9,955 nucleotides of DNA from Bacillota bacterium (GTDB lineage: Bacteria > Bacillota > Thermosediminibacteria > Thermosediminibacterales > Thermosediminibacteraceae): assembly GCA_003242255.1 (NCBI GenBank), contig QGUT01000052.1, positions 1 to 9,955 of the forward strand, in the 5' to 3' direction. This document shows positions 1 to 6,376 of the stretch, piece after piece. The notes under the pieces are model-generated. The model made no database searches and was not told where the DNA came from. It worked only from the letters and a program-made list of their open reading frames with translations. Both the position numbers and the translations under genes were made by a program. The first letter of the stretch is position 1. The number at the start of each line of letters is the position of its first letter.

Positions 1-123
1 TTTAGTAAGAACCATAGCTGAAACCCTCCATATGTGTTAGTTTATTTTTTGCCAACCAACATCATATCGGGTTTCACGCTATGGTTCAACTTTTTTTACT
101 GTCGCATTTAATTTTACAATTAA
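1..123 (+). mobile_element. 3' terminus of an IS30-like insertion element
   Basis: This stretch resembles, in inverted orientation, the IS30-type terminus at the right end of the window. Both have a GAAACCC ... CAACATCAT(A)TCGGGTTTC block and then, nearer the interior, TGTCGCATTTAAT followed by CAATT and TAA (100-123 here, 9758-9782 on the other strand). The transposase would lie mostly left of position 1. A short open frame at 1-18 ends in TGA at 19-21 and could be its last codons, but that is too little to prove it. The exact outer edge and target duplication cannot be read. The IS30 assignment rests on similarity to the right-hand end, which still carries coding sequence. Confidence 0.6.
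10..97 (+). terminator. Long-loop inverted repeat with T-tract in the IS end
   Basis: AACCATAGCTGAAACCC at 10-26 is the reverse complement of GGGTTTCACGCTATGGTT at 69-86 apart from one bulged base, with about 42 bases between the arms. CAAC and then seven T follow on the plus strand (91-97). This could end transcription of a plus-strand transposase at the element's edge, although the loop is long for a simple terminator. The first arm overlaps the presumed transposase stop codon. Confidence 0.4.
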
Positions 124-174
124 CCTTTCTTTTTTGATTTCACCATTTTCGGTCGTGTTATGGCCGTCCATCAT
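79..174 (-). pseudogene. 5' remnant of an unidentified gene cut by the IS end
   Basis: A GGGAGGGG ribosome site lies five bases before ATG at 174-172, and a 31-codon frame opens: MMDGHNTTENGEIKKER and then residues encoded inside the IS terminus, ending at TAG (81-79). The good ribosome site and the upstream promoter show that a real gene began here. Only about the first 16 or 17 codons precede the IS end (100-123), so the original product cannot be identified. It lies directly downstream of cbiN on the same strand and may have belonged to the metal-uptake group, for example as a regulator or cofactor gene, but nothing in these few residues decides that. Confidence 0.5.
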
Positions 175-198
175 GTTAGCCCCTCCCACAATTCCTTA

Positions 199-232
199 GT
201 ATTATTTTACAATACGAACTGCTTTTTTTCAA
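199..232 (-). promoter_or_regulatory. Sigma-A promoter with palindrome over the -10
   Basis: On the minus strand TTGAAA (232-227) is followed after 17 bases by TAAAAT (209-204), each one mismatch from consensus. An imperfect palindrome, GTATTATTTTACAATAC (199-215), covers the -10 box, as a repressor operator would. The promoter drives the truncated reading frame at 174. It starts within the last codons of cbiN, so that gene once had its own transcription start besides any read-through. Confidence 0.55.
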
Positions 233-237
233 ATATA

Positions 238-513
238 CTATTTGGAGATTAACTTCGTCCAACCCCAGACAAAAGCCAGAGTAATTAGAGTTCCGGTCAC
301 GCCGGCCAGCGCCGTAGATACCCTTTCGTCATTTATGGTTGCAACGGTGTAATCGGGCATCAGCGAAAATCGGAGCACCGGAGATTCGCCTTTTTTTAAA
401 AAACCCAGATCTTCCGCTACCCTCTCGAGGCCGTCCGGATGAGGAGAAGCAAAAGGCGACAAAAAAGCCGCAACAACTACAGCCAGCAATAACAACATCG
501 CCCACCGGTTCAA
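238..513 (-). CDS. cbiN: CbiN/NikN-like PDGLE-domain transporter subunit
   Basis: A 91-residue membrane protein of the PDGLE family, the small extra subunit of nickel or cobalt ECF-type importers, thought to assist metal loading of the CbiM-type binding subunit. The naming motif PDGLE is at residues 26-30, just after an N-terminal hydrophobic helix (about 5-20). A second helix is at about 68-86, with the external loop between them, and the length is normal. The start is TTG: GGAGGTG lies seven bases upstream, and this TTG overlaps the cbiM stop as TTGA, so the two genes are translationally coupled. Nickel rather than cobalt is inferred from the nearby LarA gene. The protein looks intact although its partners CbiM and CbiO do not. 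Confidence 0.85.
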   Translation of the reverse strand: MNRWAMLLLLAVVVAAFLSPFASPHPDGLERVAEDLGFLKKGESPVLRFSLMPDYTVATINDERVSTALAGVTGTLITLAFVWGWTKLISK

Positions 514-1001
514 TTTGTTTCACCTCCAGCGTCAGAATTTGCGCAGGCTCCAGATTTCCCATCTAAAAATCTTCTTACATAGCCCACCGCTACACAGGTT
601 ATAATACCTTCACCAATACCTATGACGGCATGAACCAGCATCATGGGAGCGATGACCACATTCAAGGGCACGGTGCCCGATAGTGCAAGCTCAACACTAG
701 TCAAAAACGCCCCGACAAGAACGGAGATCCAGGCGGAAAGAAATACGGCTGCTATGTCGCTTCCTGAAAATTTCAATTTTTTAACGGCGCTGTAAACGCA
801 GCTGGCAACATAAGTGGCTGCCACAGCCATATTTAGAATGTTAGCGCCCAGCGCAGTAATGCCCCCGTCCTGGAAAAAAAGGCACTGAACTATAAGCACC
901 GCGCTAAGGATTAGACTGGCACTGTAAGGTCCGAACAGAATACTTGCGGCTGCTGTGACCACTACTGTTTTGGTATCAAGAAATCCATCGGGTATATGCA
1001 T
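510..1001 (-). CDS. cbiM: CbiM/NikM metal-binding subunit, internally shortened
   Basis: Substrate-binding membrane subunit of an ECF-type nickel/cobalt importer. The N-terminal MHIPDGF is present; the free amino group and His2 bind the metal in this family. FQDGG (43-47), GANILNM (52-58) and HAVIGIGEGIIT (124-135) are also typical. At 163 residues it is about 50 short of the usual 210-220. The gap is visible: residue 8 of the signature start runs within a dozen residues into ILFGP (21-25), which in full-length members comes near residue 70-75. The lost part normally holds a transmembrane region and the GGTSGH-type segment with another metal-binding histidine. The frame is kept. AAGGAG nine bases before ATG supports the start. 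It is probably inactive unless the shortening is an assembly error. Confidence 0.8.
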   Translation of the reverse strand: MHIPDGFLDTKTVVVTAAASILFGPYSASLILSAVLIVQCLFFQDGGITALGANILNMAVAATYVASCVYSAVKKLKFSGSDIAAVFLSAWISVLVGAFLTSVELALSGTVPLNVVIAPMMLVHAVIGIGEGIITCVAVGYVRRFLDGKSGACANSDAGGETN

Positions 1002-1136
1002 GTTAATTCACTCCTTGCCATATATTTTTGTAATTAAAAAAGCCATGAGGGAACCCGGTGGATGAATCCACCGGGTTCCCTCATGGCAGCTTGGCGTACC
1101 TTCATGGTACTTTTCCTAATCTTCAAGTTTTTATCT
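1002..1136 (-). promoter_or_regulatory. cbiM leader with candidate attenuator
   Basis: From the expected transcription start near 1136 the leader runs about 135 bases to the cbiM ATG. It contains a small hairpin, GTACC-ATGAA-GGTAC (1096-1110), then the large terminator hairpin (1042-1087), and last the cbiM ribosome site. CCATGAAGG in the small hairpin resembles CCATGAGGG in the 5' arm of the terminator. It could therefore pair with the terminator's 3' arm, with one mismatch, as a competing fold. No known riboswitch consensus (cobalamin, NiCo, T-box, fluoride) was recognised. Promoter, short structured leader, terminator and then a gene is the standard layout of attenuation. The signal is unknown; nickel or cobalt would be the natural guess. 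Confidence 0.5.
1036..1087 (-). terminator. Rho-independent terminator in front of cbiM
   Basis: A perfect 21-bp stem, 1067-1087 with 1042-1062, closes on a four-base loop. On the minus strand six T (1041-1036) follow. It lies between the cbiO remnant and cbiM, 35 bases before the cbiM start, and downstream of a promoter that begins at the cbiO stop. It would stop read-through from cbiQO as well as new transcripts aimed at cbiM unless an alternative fold prevents it. Confidence 0.85.
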
Positions 1137-1142
1137 AATAAT

Positions 1143-1172
1143 ATTATAAATTGTTTGTTATATATTTGTCAA
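1143..1172 (-). promoter_or_regulatory. Consensus sigma-A promoter for cbiM-cbiN
   Basis: TTGACA (1172-1167) and TATAAT (1148-1143), both perfect, are separated by 18 bases on the minus strand. The -35 box overlaps the stop codon of the cbiO remnant. It is the best promoter in the window and drives the short leader that holds the terminator at 1042-1087. Confidence 0.75.
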
Positions 1173-1719
1173 TCTCCTTGCGGCATGTTTTTCAGAAGTT
1201 TATTTACCCATTCTGCAGCCTCGTCTATATTCCTCGGGGTTTTATCCGCTTTAATTCCGTGAATCCTTTGGAAAAACCTTACTATTTTAGGATATTCCAG
1301 CCCGGCCCGTTCAATTATTTCTCCCCTGCAAAGTACTTCCGGCCCTCCCTGGGCCAAAACCGTGCCCTCTTTCATCACCACGATTTCATTGGCCCATTCA
1401 TAGGCAAAATCTACGTCATGGGTGGCGACAATAACCGTTCTTCCTTCCCGGTTTTCTCTTTCCAAAATCTTAAAAAGACCATTTTTCTCACGAGTTTCTC
1501 GTTTTTCCGGTTGACCTCCACCCCAAAAATTCTGACACTGCCCTGCTGAGGCAGATATATGCCGTTCAAATGAAAAAGAAGCGTGGATTTTCCCGCACCA
1601 TTGTGCCCCAAGATGGCCGTCTTTGAGCCTTTTTTTACTTTCATCGTGACGCCTCTGAGCGCTACGGTTCCGTCTTTATGCCGGAAAGCAAGGTTATGAA
1701 TTTCTACCGCATAATCCAT
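1169..1719 (-). pseudogene. cbiO: CbiO/NikO transport ATPase, internal deletion and frameshift
   Basis: ATPase subunit of the nickel/cobalt ECF importer, now broken. The first part (1719 to about 1490) reads as a normal start, with Walker A GHNGAGKST at residues 38-46 and the usual sequence up to NEKLVRK. The frame then runs to a stop at 1411 with unrelated residues. The true C-terminal part continues in another frame (about 1486 to 1169) with the H-loop segment TVIVATHDVDFAYEWA and a typical tail. Walker A lysine and H-loop histidine are about 57 codons apart instead of roughly 155. The missing piece would hold the Q-loop, the LSGGQ signature, Walker B and the D-loop, so neither fragment can hydrolyse ATP. 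The ATG overlaps the end of cbiQ. The cause could be true decay or an assembly error. Confidence 0.85.
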
Positions 1720-2465
1720 GAAAATGCCCCCATTTCGGCGACTTTGAAAAAAAGCGGCACTCCGGCCACCAGCGCTCCAAAAGCGAAATCCTTTTTCCCC
1801 GGTCTTGCTGGAGCTGAAAGTAACCTTATATCCCCGCCGTAACCTCTAGATAGCATTGCTTGATATACCCTTTCGCTTCTTTCGTAAGATCTAAGAAACA
1901 ACACGGCGACCGTCTGCCCTATCACCTTCATGGTGGCGGTATGCCAGAAGTTCCTGCCCTTCGAATATCCCCTTGCCTTTCTCGCTTTCTTCATCCTTGA
2001 AAGTTCATCGGTTAATATATTCGTATACCTAATTGTAAAACCGATGAGGTTCACCAGTACATCGGGAACGTGCAAAACCTTTAAGGAAAAGACCAGCTCC
2101 CTGAAGCTCATGCTGTAAATCACGGAACTCAATACAACTATAGCGCAAAGCGCCCTTAAAAAAAGGACAGGACCGCTTATCCCAGCGTATTGCTGGCCTG
2201 CATAAAAATTGGCAAAAGCGGCCGCAGCGCTCATGGAGCCTGCAAACAAAACGGGAACGAAAATGCGCCGCACCGAGTTTAAAATAGGAAATCCGGTAAG
2301 GCAAAGAAGGATAATATAAAATCCTAAACAGGCGGCGAGATATTCCCAGGTGCGGATAGTAGCTACAACGGCAACGTAGATAATTGCCGATACTAGCTTT
2401 ACACGGCTGTCCAGCCGACAAAAAAGATAGCTTCTTTTCTCTTCTAGATAAAATGCGCTGTTCAA
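1704..2465 (-). CDS. cbiQ: CbiQ/NikQ transmembrane coupling subunit
   Basis: T-component of an ECF-type nickel/cobalt importer; it joins the ATPase to the metal-binding subunit in the membrane. Several hydrophobic helices are visible (about 23-36, 42-60, 68-88, 100-118, 228-242). Both cytoplasmic coupling motifs are present, A-R-G in KARKARGY (164-166) and S-R-G in AMLSRGYGG (206-208). The 253-residue length is normal. The chosen start is TTG at 2465, because GAGGTGG lies five bases before it and MNSAFYLEEKRS is a common beginning in the family. An in-frame GTG at 2474 has no spaced ribosome site. It is preceded by its own promoter and its end overlaps the cbiO start. It appears intact, unlike CbiO and CbiM. 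Nickel specificity is inferred from context. Confidence 0.85.
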   Translation of the reverse strand: MNSAFYLEEKRSYLFCRLDSRVKLVSAIIYVAVVATIRTWEYLAACLGFYIILLCLTGFPILNSVRRIFVPVLFAGSMSAAAAFANFYAGQQYAGISGPVLFLRALCAIVVLSSVIYSMSFRELVFSLKVLHVPDVLVNLIGFTIRYTNILTDELSRMKKARKARGYSKGRNFWHTATMKVIGQTVAVLFLRSYERSERVYQAMLSRGYGGDIRLLSAPARPGKKDFAFGALVAGVPLFFKVAEMGAFSWIMR

Positions 2466-2520
2466 ATCAACCACCTCTAACAGAAAAAAGCCAAATCTCC
2501 ACCCACATGCCTGTAAAATG

Positions 2521-2550
2521 ATTATATATTAAAAGTGCCTTAAAGCGCAA
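2521..2550 (-). promoter_or_regulatory. Promoter for cbiQ
   Basis: On the minus strand TTGCGC (2550-2545) is followed after 18 bases by a perfect TATAAT (2526-2521), about 55 bases before the cbiQ start. The -35 box is weak beyond TTG. It lies downstream of the strong larA terminator, so the transporter genes probably form a separate transcription unit from the lactate operon. Confidence 0.5.
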
Positions 2551-2573
2551 CCCGAATAAGATAAAATCAACTT

Positions 2574-2621
2574 TTTTGAAAAGAGGCGGGCATCTTCCAC
2601 GATGCCCGCCTCTTTTCAAAA
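2574..2621 (-). terminator. Bidirectional terminator ending the lactate operon
   Basis: A 21-bp perfect stem (2574-2594 with 2601-2621) and a six-base loop. Its core, GAGGCGGGCATC with GATGCCCGCCTC, is GC-rich and flanked by A and T runs, so each strand gives a stem followed by T residues. It starts 13 bases after the larA stop, and no plus-strand gene is in view, so its evident task is to end the lct-lar transcript. Confidence 0.85.
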
Positions 2622-2634
2622 GGATGGTATAACG

Positions 2635-3909
2635 CTACCGCACTATAACCGAAACGCCGTCGGGAATGATGTTAATGCTTGAATCCTTGCCCACCATGGA
2701 CTCTGCTATCTTCAATGCCTCTTCAATTTCTGTAGCGGGAATCATAAACATATCCTCTACGTATTTATGATTTTTCGGATCCGTTACCATTATCACCTTA
2801 TGCTTCATAAGTACCCTTGATAGAATTTGCGCTTCCCACTGGTCGGGGAGCGTCTCATCGCGGCGCCTTCTTGAGATTTTTTCCATTACTTCTTCCGGAC
2901 TCTTCGATTCTTTAAACCACCTGTAAAATCCTTCGCCGCCGTGGCCGTCGACACATTCGGCAACCATAATTATCACTCCGCCTTCACGGCAGGCCACTTC
3001 ACCGGCCGTCATTCCCTTTACCGCCTGGTATATATTTTGATCCAGCGGATATCCACCGTTAGAGGTAATGACAATATCCGAAGGTTTTGCCTTTACGGTC
3101 GCAAGTTTTTCTAAAAACTCGCATCCCTTAATGTGAGCTTTTTCCCTGTGTCCGGCAAAAGCATTTATCACTTTGCGATTTGAGTCTATAACCACGTTTA
3201 AGATAAAGGAAAGCTTCGCCTTTTTTGCAGCATCCAGCATGTCTTCGTGTATCGGGTTGTTTTCAAGAATTCCTGTTCTCGAATAGGAACTGGCTATAAG
3301 CTCTGCACAGTGGTTTTCCAATATGGAGTTAAAGCTTGCTATTCCTGGCAAAATGCTTTTTCTTCCTCCCGAAAAGCCTGCAAAAAAGTGGGGTTCTATG
3401 AAGCCTTCGGCGATTAATAAATCCGCTTCCACCGCCAATTTATTTATTTCGAGGCGGGCACCGGAAGGAAGGGTGCCCAAGTACACCATATCATCCTTGT
3501 TCCTGGAATCATGAACCACAAATTCTTCATTTTTTACGAGGTCTTCGCCAAACTTTTCCAGCATCTCATCTTTAGTCGTACCCCTGTGGAAACCTGTGGC
3601 TATTAAAATCCTAACCTTCGCACTTTTATTTTTTTCTCTTATTTCTTTCAAAATCAGGGGTAAAGTAAGCCTGCTGGGCACCGGCCTCGTATGGTCGCTG
3701 GTGATTACCACGATATTTTTCTTTCCTTCTGCAAGGTCCCGGAGCCTTTCTGTCCCAATCGGGTTTTCTAGAGCTTTTCTTACTATTTCCTCTTCTTTCT
3801 CGCTTGCTTTATAGTTTGCACCCTCTGACCTTAAAACACCTTGTATCCTTTCATCCTCCAGGTTAAAAGCTAATTTCCCTTTGCCGTATGGGATTTCTAT
3901 CTTCGCCAT
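2635..3909 (-). CDS. larA: Nickel-dependent lactate racemase LarA
   Basis: Interconverts L- and D-lactate in the cytoplasm with the nickel-pincer nucleotide, so that both enantiomers can feed the dehydrogenase encoded upstream. The protein is 424 residues, and its catalytic residues fall at the numbers known for Lactobacillus plantarum LarA: Asp72 and Arg75 (SDHTRP), His108 (GFHRG), His174 (EPHFFAGFSGG), Lys184, which carries the cofactor (GGRKS), His200, a nickel ligand (ENH), Gln295 and Lys298. A GGAG nine bases before the ATG at 3909 fixes the start; an ATG five codons upstream has no ribosome site. It is the last gene of the operon, 23 bases after the dehydrogenase, and corresponds to lctF of Acetobacterium woodii. 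Cofactor genes larB, larC and larE are not in the window. Confidence 0.95.
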   Translation of the reverse strand: MAKIEIPYGKGKLAFNLEDERIQGVLRSEGANYKASEKEEEIVRKALENPIGTERLRDLAEGKKNIVVITSDHTRPVPSRLTLPLILKEIREKNKSAKVRILIATGFHRGTTKDEMLEKFGEDLVKNEEFVVHDSRNKDDMVYLGTLPSGARLEINKLAVEADLLIAEGFIEPHFFAGFSGGRKSILPGIASFNSILENHCAELIASSYSRTGILENNPIHEDMLDAAKKAKLSFILNVVIDSNRKVINAFAGHREKAHIKGCEFLEKLATVKAKPSDIVITSNGGYPLDQNIYQAVKGMTAGEVACREGGVIIMVAECVDGHGGEGFYRWFKESKSPEEVMEKISRRRRDETLPDQWEAQILSRVLMKHKVIMVTDPKNHKYVEDMFMIPATEIEEALKIAESMVGKDSSINIIPDGVSVIVR

Positions 3910-3932
3910 ATTAACACGCTCCATGCTCGAGG

Positions 3933-5345
3933 TTATATTATTTTACCCGGGTTTAAAATACAGTTTGGATCTAGGGCTTTCTTTATGGCCCTCATTACCT
4001 CAATCTGCGCCGGCTCTATCGCCATCGGCATGTACTCCCTTCTTTTATGCCCTATGCCGTGTTCTCCGCTTATCGTGCCGCCCAGGTCGATAACTACCCT
4101 ATATAGCTCCGGCAGCAATTTGTTATGAAGTATATTCTGCCATTCTTCCATTGTGAATTTCGGGTTTCTCACCGGCGTAGCATGGATGTTGCCATCACCC
4201 GCATGGCCATAACACGGTATCGGTACGTCGTATTTTTGGGATATTTCCCTTACTTTTTCCATAAACTTCGGAATTTCAGAGATAGGCACCACCACATCTT
4301 CAAGGCTCTGGTCTGGGCTATATTGCTTCCACGCCTCGGCAATGTTCCTTCTTATCTTCCATATCCTTTCAGAGGTCGTGGCATTGTCGGCGATATATAC
4401 TTCTATTGCTCCGTTTTCCATACACAAGTTTCCTATCACTTCGTATTGTTCTTCGAGTTCCTTCTTGCTGTTTCCATCAAGCTCAATTAAGAGCATGGCT
4501 CCCGCTTCTTCAAAGGGTATTTTCTCGTTTAAGTACCTGCACGATGTTTTGAACGAAAGATCGTCCATAAATTCTATTGAAGTAGGTATTATTCTCCCGA
4601 AAGTCATGATCTTCGGGACTATTTTGATAGCGGTGTCGATATCCTTAAACAGCACGAGCAAATCAACTTTGGCCTGAGGCAGCGGCATGAGCTTCAGATA
4701 TATTTTCGTAAAGATCCCGAGGGTACCTTCGGAACCCACCATAAGGTGAATTAAATCGTATCCGGTAACATCCTTCATTCTCTTTCCGCCGAGGTGAAGA
4801 ATTTCGCCCGTCGGAGTTACGACTTCAAGGCCCAATACGTACCTACCGGTCACTCCGTACTTAACGGCTCTCCCACCGCCGGCATTTTCAGCCACGTTTC
4901 CTCCTATGTAACACGTTTCTACGCTCATAGGATAGCCGGCGTAAAAAAGACCGTATTCCTTAACTACATTGTTTATTTCGTTCGTGACAACCCCCGGCTC
5001 GACCACGATGACCAGATTTTCCTTGTCTATTTCGAGAATCTTATTCATCTTTTCAAAAGACATTACTATTCCGCCGTACACAGGCACCGCTCCGCCCGAA
5101 AGGCCGCTACCTGCCCCCCTTGGAGTAACGGGTATTTTGTATTTATTGGCAAGTCTCATTATTTTTGATATTTGTTCCGCCGAGGAGGGTTTTACTACTG
5201 CTTCGGGCATATGGGCATAACTCTTTTCTGCAACTTCGTCATGCGAATATGCTTCCAACGCCTCGATGTTGTCAAAAATTACGTTACTGCTTCCTACAAT
5301 TTCGATTAATTCGTTCACAATTTCGCGAGTCAATTTATTATACAT
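3933..5345 (-). CDS. lctD: FAD-dependent lactate dehydrogenase, LctD type
   Basis: Oxidises lactate to pyruvate and passes electrons from its FAD to EtfAB. 470 residues of the GlcD/D-lactate dehydrogenase family. The N-terminal FAD domain shows PRGAGSGLSGGAVP (75-88), GGNVAENAGGG (148-158), KDVTGYDL (191-198) and VGSEGTLGI (203-211). The C-terminal FAD-linked oxidase domain shows GHAGDGNIH (380-388) and SGEHGIGHKR (426-435), with histidines that bind metal or substrate in relatives. There is no cysteine cluster, so no iron-sulfur domain. The ATG follows the etfA stop with no gap, and its AAGGAGG lies inside the last etfA codons. By itself the sequence also fits glycolate oxidase GlcD; EtfAB, lactate permease and LarA beside it favour lactate. 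D or L preference cannot be read. Confidence 0.9.
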   Translation of the reverse strand: MYNKLTREIVNELIEIVGSSNVIFDNIEALEAYSHDEVAEKSYAHMPEAVVKPSSAEQISKIMRLANKYKIPVTPRGAGSGLSGGAVPVYGGIVMSFEKMNKILEIDKENLVIVVEPGVVTNEINNVVKEYGLFYAGYPMSVETCYIGGNVAENAGGGRAVKYGVTGRYVLGLEVVTPTGEILHLGGKRMKDVTGYDLIHLMVGSEGTLGIFTKIYLKLMPLPQAKVDLLVLFKDIDTAIKIVPKIMTFGRIIPTSIEFMDDLSFKTSCRYLNEKIPFEEAGAMLLIELDGNSKKELEEQYEVIGNLCMENGAIEVYIADNATTSERIWKIRRNIAEAWKQYSPDQSLEDVVVPISEIPKFMEKVREISQKYDVPIPCYGHAGDGNIHATPVRNPKFTMEEWQNILHNKLLPELYRVVIDLGGTISGEHGIGHKRREYMPMAIEPAQIEVMRAIKKALDPNCILNPGKII

Positions 5346-6350
5346 TTAAACCGCCTCCTTTTTCTTATATGCTTTAATTTTCTCGATGAGAAGGGGTAAA
5401 ATCTCATTTAGGTCGCCAACAATGCCGAGATTTGCAATTTTAAAAATTTGGGCATCGGGGTCCTTATTTATCGCTAATATATTTTCCGACGTCTGCATCC
5501 CAGCTATATGCTGTATCGCGCCTGAAATCCCGACGGCAATGTACAGAGCCGGGGAAACCGTTTTGCCGCTAAGTCCGATTTGGTGGGGGTATGGTTTCCA
5601 TCCCCTATCGACCACTTCGCGGGAAGCTCCCACTGCTCCTCCTAAAAGTTCAGCCAGCTCATCTATCATTTTGAAATTCTCAGGTCTTCCAAGGCCCCTT
5701 CCTCCCGATACTATTATCTTCGCATCCTGGAGGCTTACCTGTTGTGATTCATCTTTTATGAACCTCAAGTATTTCGACTTCGATAAAAATACATCTTCAT
5801 CGAATTTTTTATAAATAACTTCCCCGGTGCGATTTCTATCAGGCAACGCGGGTTTCGTAGAATGCGGCCTTACAGTGGCCATCTGGGGCCTGGTATTGGG
5901 AGTCTTTATGGTGGCTAAAATATTGCCTCCGATTGCCGGCCTTGTCTGTAGCAAATTCCCCGTCCCCTCTTCGATGTCAAGGACCGTACAATCGGCGGTT
6001 AAACCAGTCCTTACCTTTACCGCAACATAAGGCATCAGGGTTCTTCCTGTCGTTGTCGCCGCAGCCAAGAAGATCTCGGGATTATATTCTTTTATAAGGG
6101 CTATTAAAACCTTTGCATACGGCTCCACCAGGAAATTTTCAAGGTTTTTGTCGTCAACGACATAAACTTTGTCCGCGCCTCGCGCGATAAGTTCATCGAT
6201 ATACTCCCTTTTTACGTTATAGCCGAGCACCACCGACGCTAGCGCCGTATTTAACTTTTCCGCAAGATTTTTACCCCTGTTTAAAAGCTCGTAAGATACA
6301 CTGCTGAGCTTTCCATGGCTAAACTCTGCCAAAGTCCATACTTCACCCAT
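5346..6350 (-). CDS. etfA: Electron transfer flavoprotein alpha subunit (LctC-like)
   Basis: Alpha subunit of the Etf pair that links lactate dehydrogenase to NAD+ and ferredoxin. 334 residues. The N-terminal Etf domain (about 1-190) is followed by the FAD-binding domain with SGGRGLG (215-221), GASREVVDRGW (241-251), the QIGLSGKTVSP stretch (257-267) and INKDPDA...GIVGD (294-313). This FAD shuttles between the bifurcating site and the dehydrogenase. There is a single cysteine, so the N-terminal ferredoxin-like extension found in some bifurcating EtfA proteins, such as CarE, is absent. GGGAGG seven bases before ATG supports the start. The gene begins 26 bases after etfB, and its last codons carry the ribosome site of lctD, so production of the two is probably coupled. 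Confidence 0.93.
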   Translation of the reverse strand: MGEVWTLAEFSHGKLSSVSYELLNRGKNLAEKLNTALASVVLGYNVKREYIDELIARGADKVYVVDDKNLENFLVEPYAKVLIALIKEYNPEIFLAAATTTGRTLMPYVAVKVRTGLTADCTVLDIEEGTGNLLQTRPAIGGNILATIKTPNTRPQMATVRPHSTKPALPDRNRTGEVIYKKFDEDVFLSKSKYLRFIKDESQQVSLQDAKIIVSGGRGLGRPENFKMIDELAELLGGAVGASREVVDRGWKPYPHQIGLSGKTVSPALYIAVGISGAIQHIAGMQTSENILAINKDPDAQIFKIANLGIVGDLNEILPLLIEKIKAYKKKEAV

Positions 6351-6376
6351 TTGTCTTCCTCCCTTTCCAAAGGTTT

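Noticed and set aside
1002..1136. Known cobalamin, NiCo or T-box leader before cbiM
   Set aside because: No conserved box of these classes was found, and the roughly 50 bases before the terminator are too few for them.
1151..1549. Plus-strand open frame of 132 codons across the cbiO remnant
   Set aside because: It is antisense to recognisable CbiO sequence, has no family resemblance, and looks like a shadow of the minus-strand gene.
1169..1719. Programmed frameshift or two separate small proteins in cbiO
   Set aside because: A frameshift alone would keep all ATPase motifs. Here about 100 codons with Q-loop, signature and Walker B are absent, so the two frames are fragments of a deleted gene.
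3910..3924. Upstream ATG start for larA
   Set aside because: It has no ribosome site, and the ATG five codons later has GGAG at nine bases and gives the exact family length and residue numbering.
3933..5345. Glycolate oxidase GlcD as the product
   Set aside because: No GlcE or GlcF partner is present; EtfA, EtfB, lactate permease and LarA in the same operon point to lactate.
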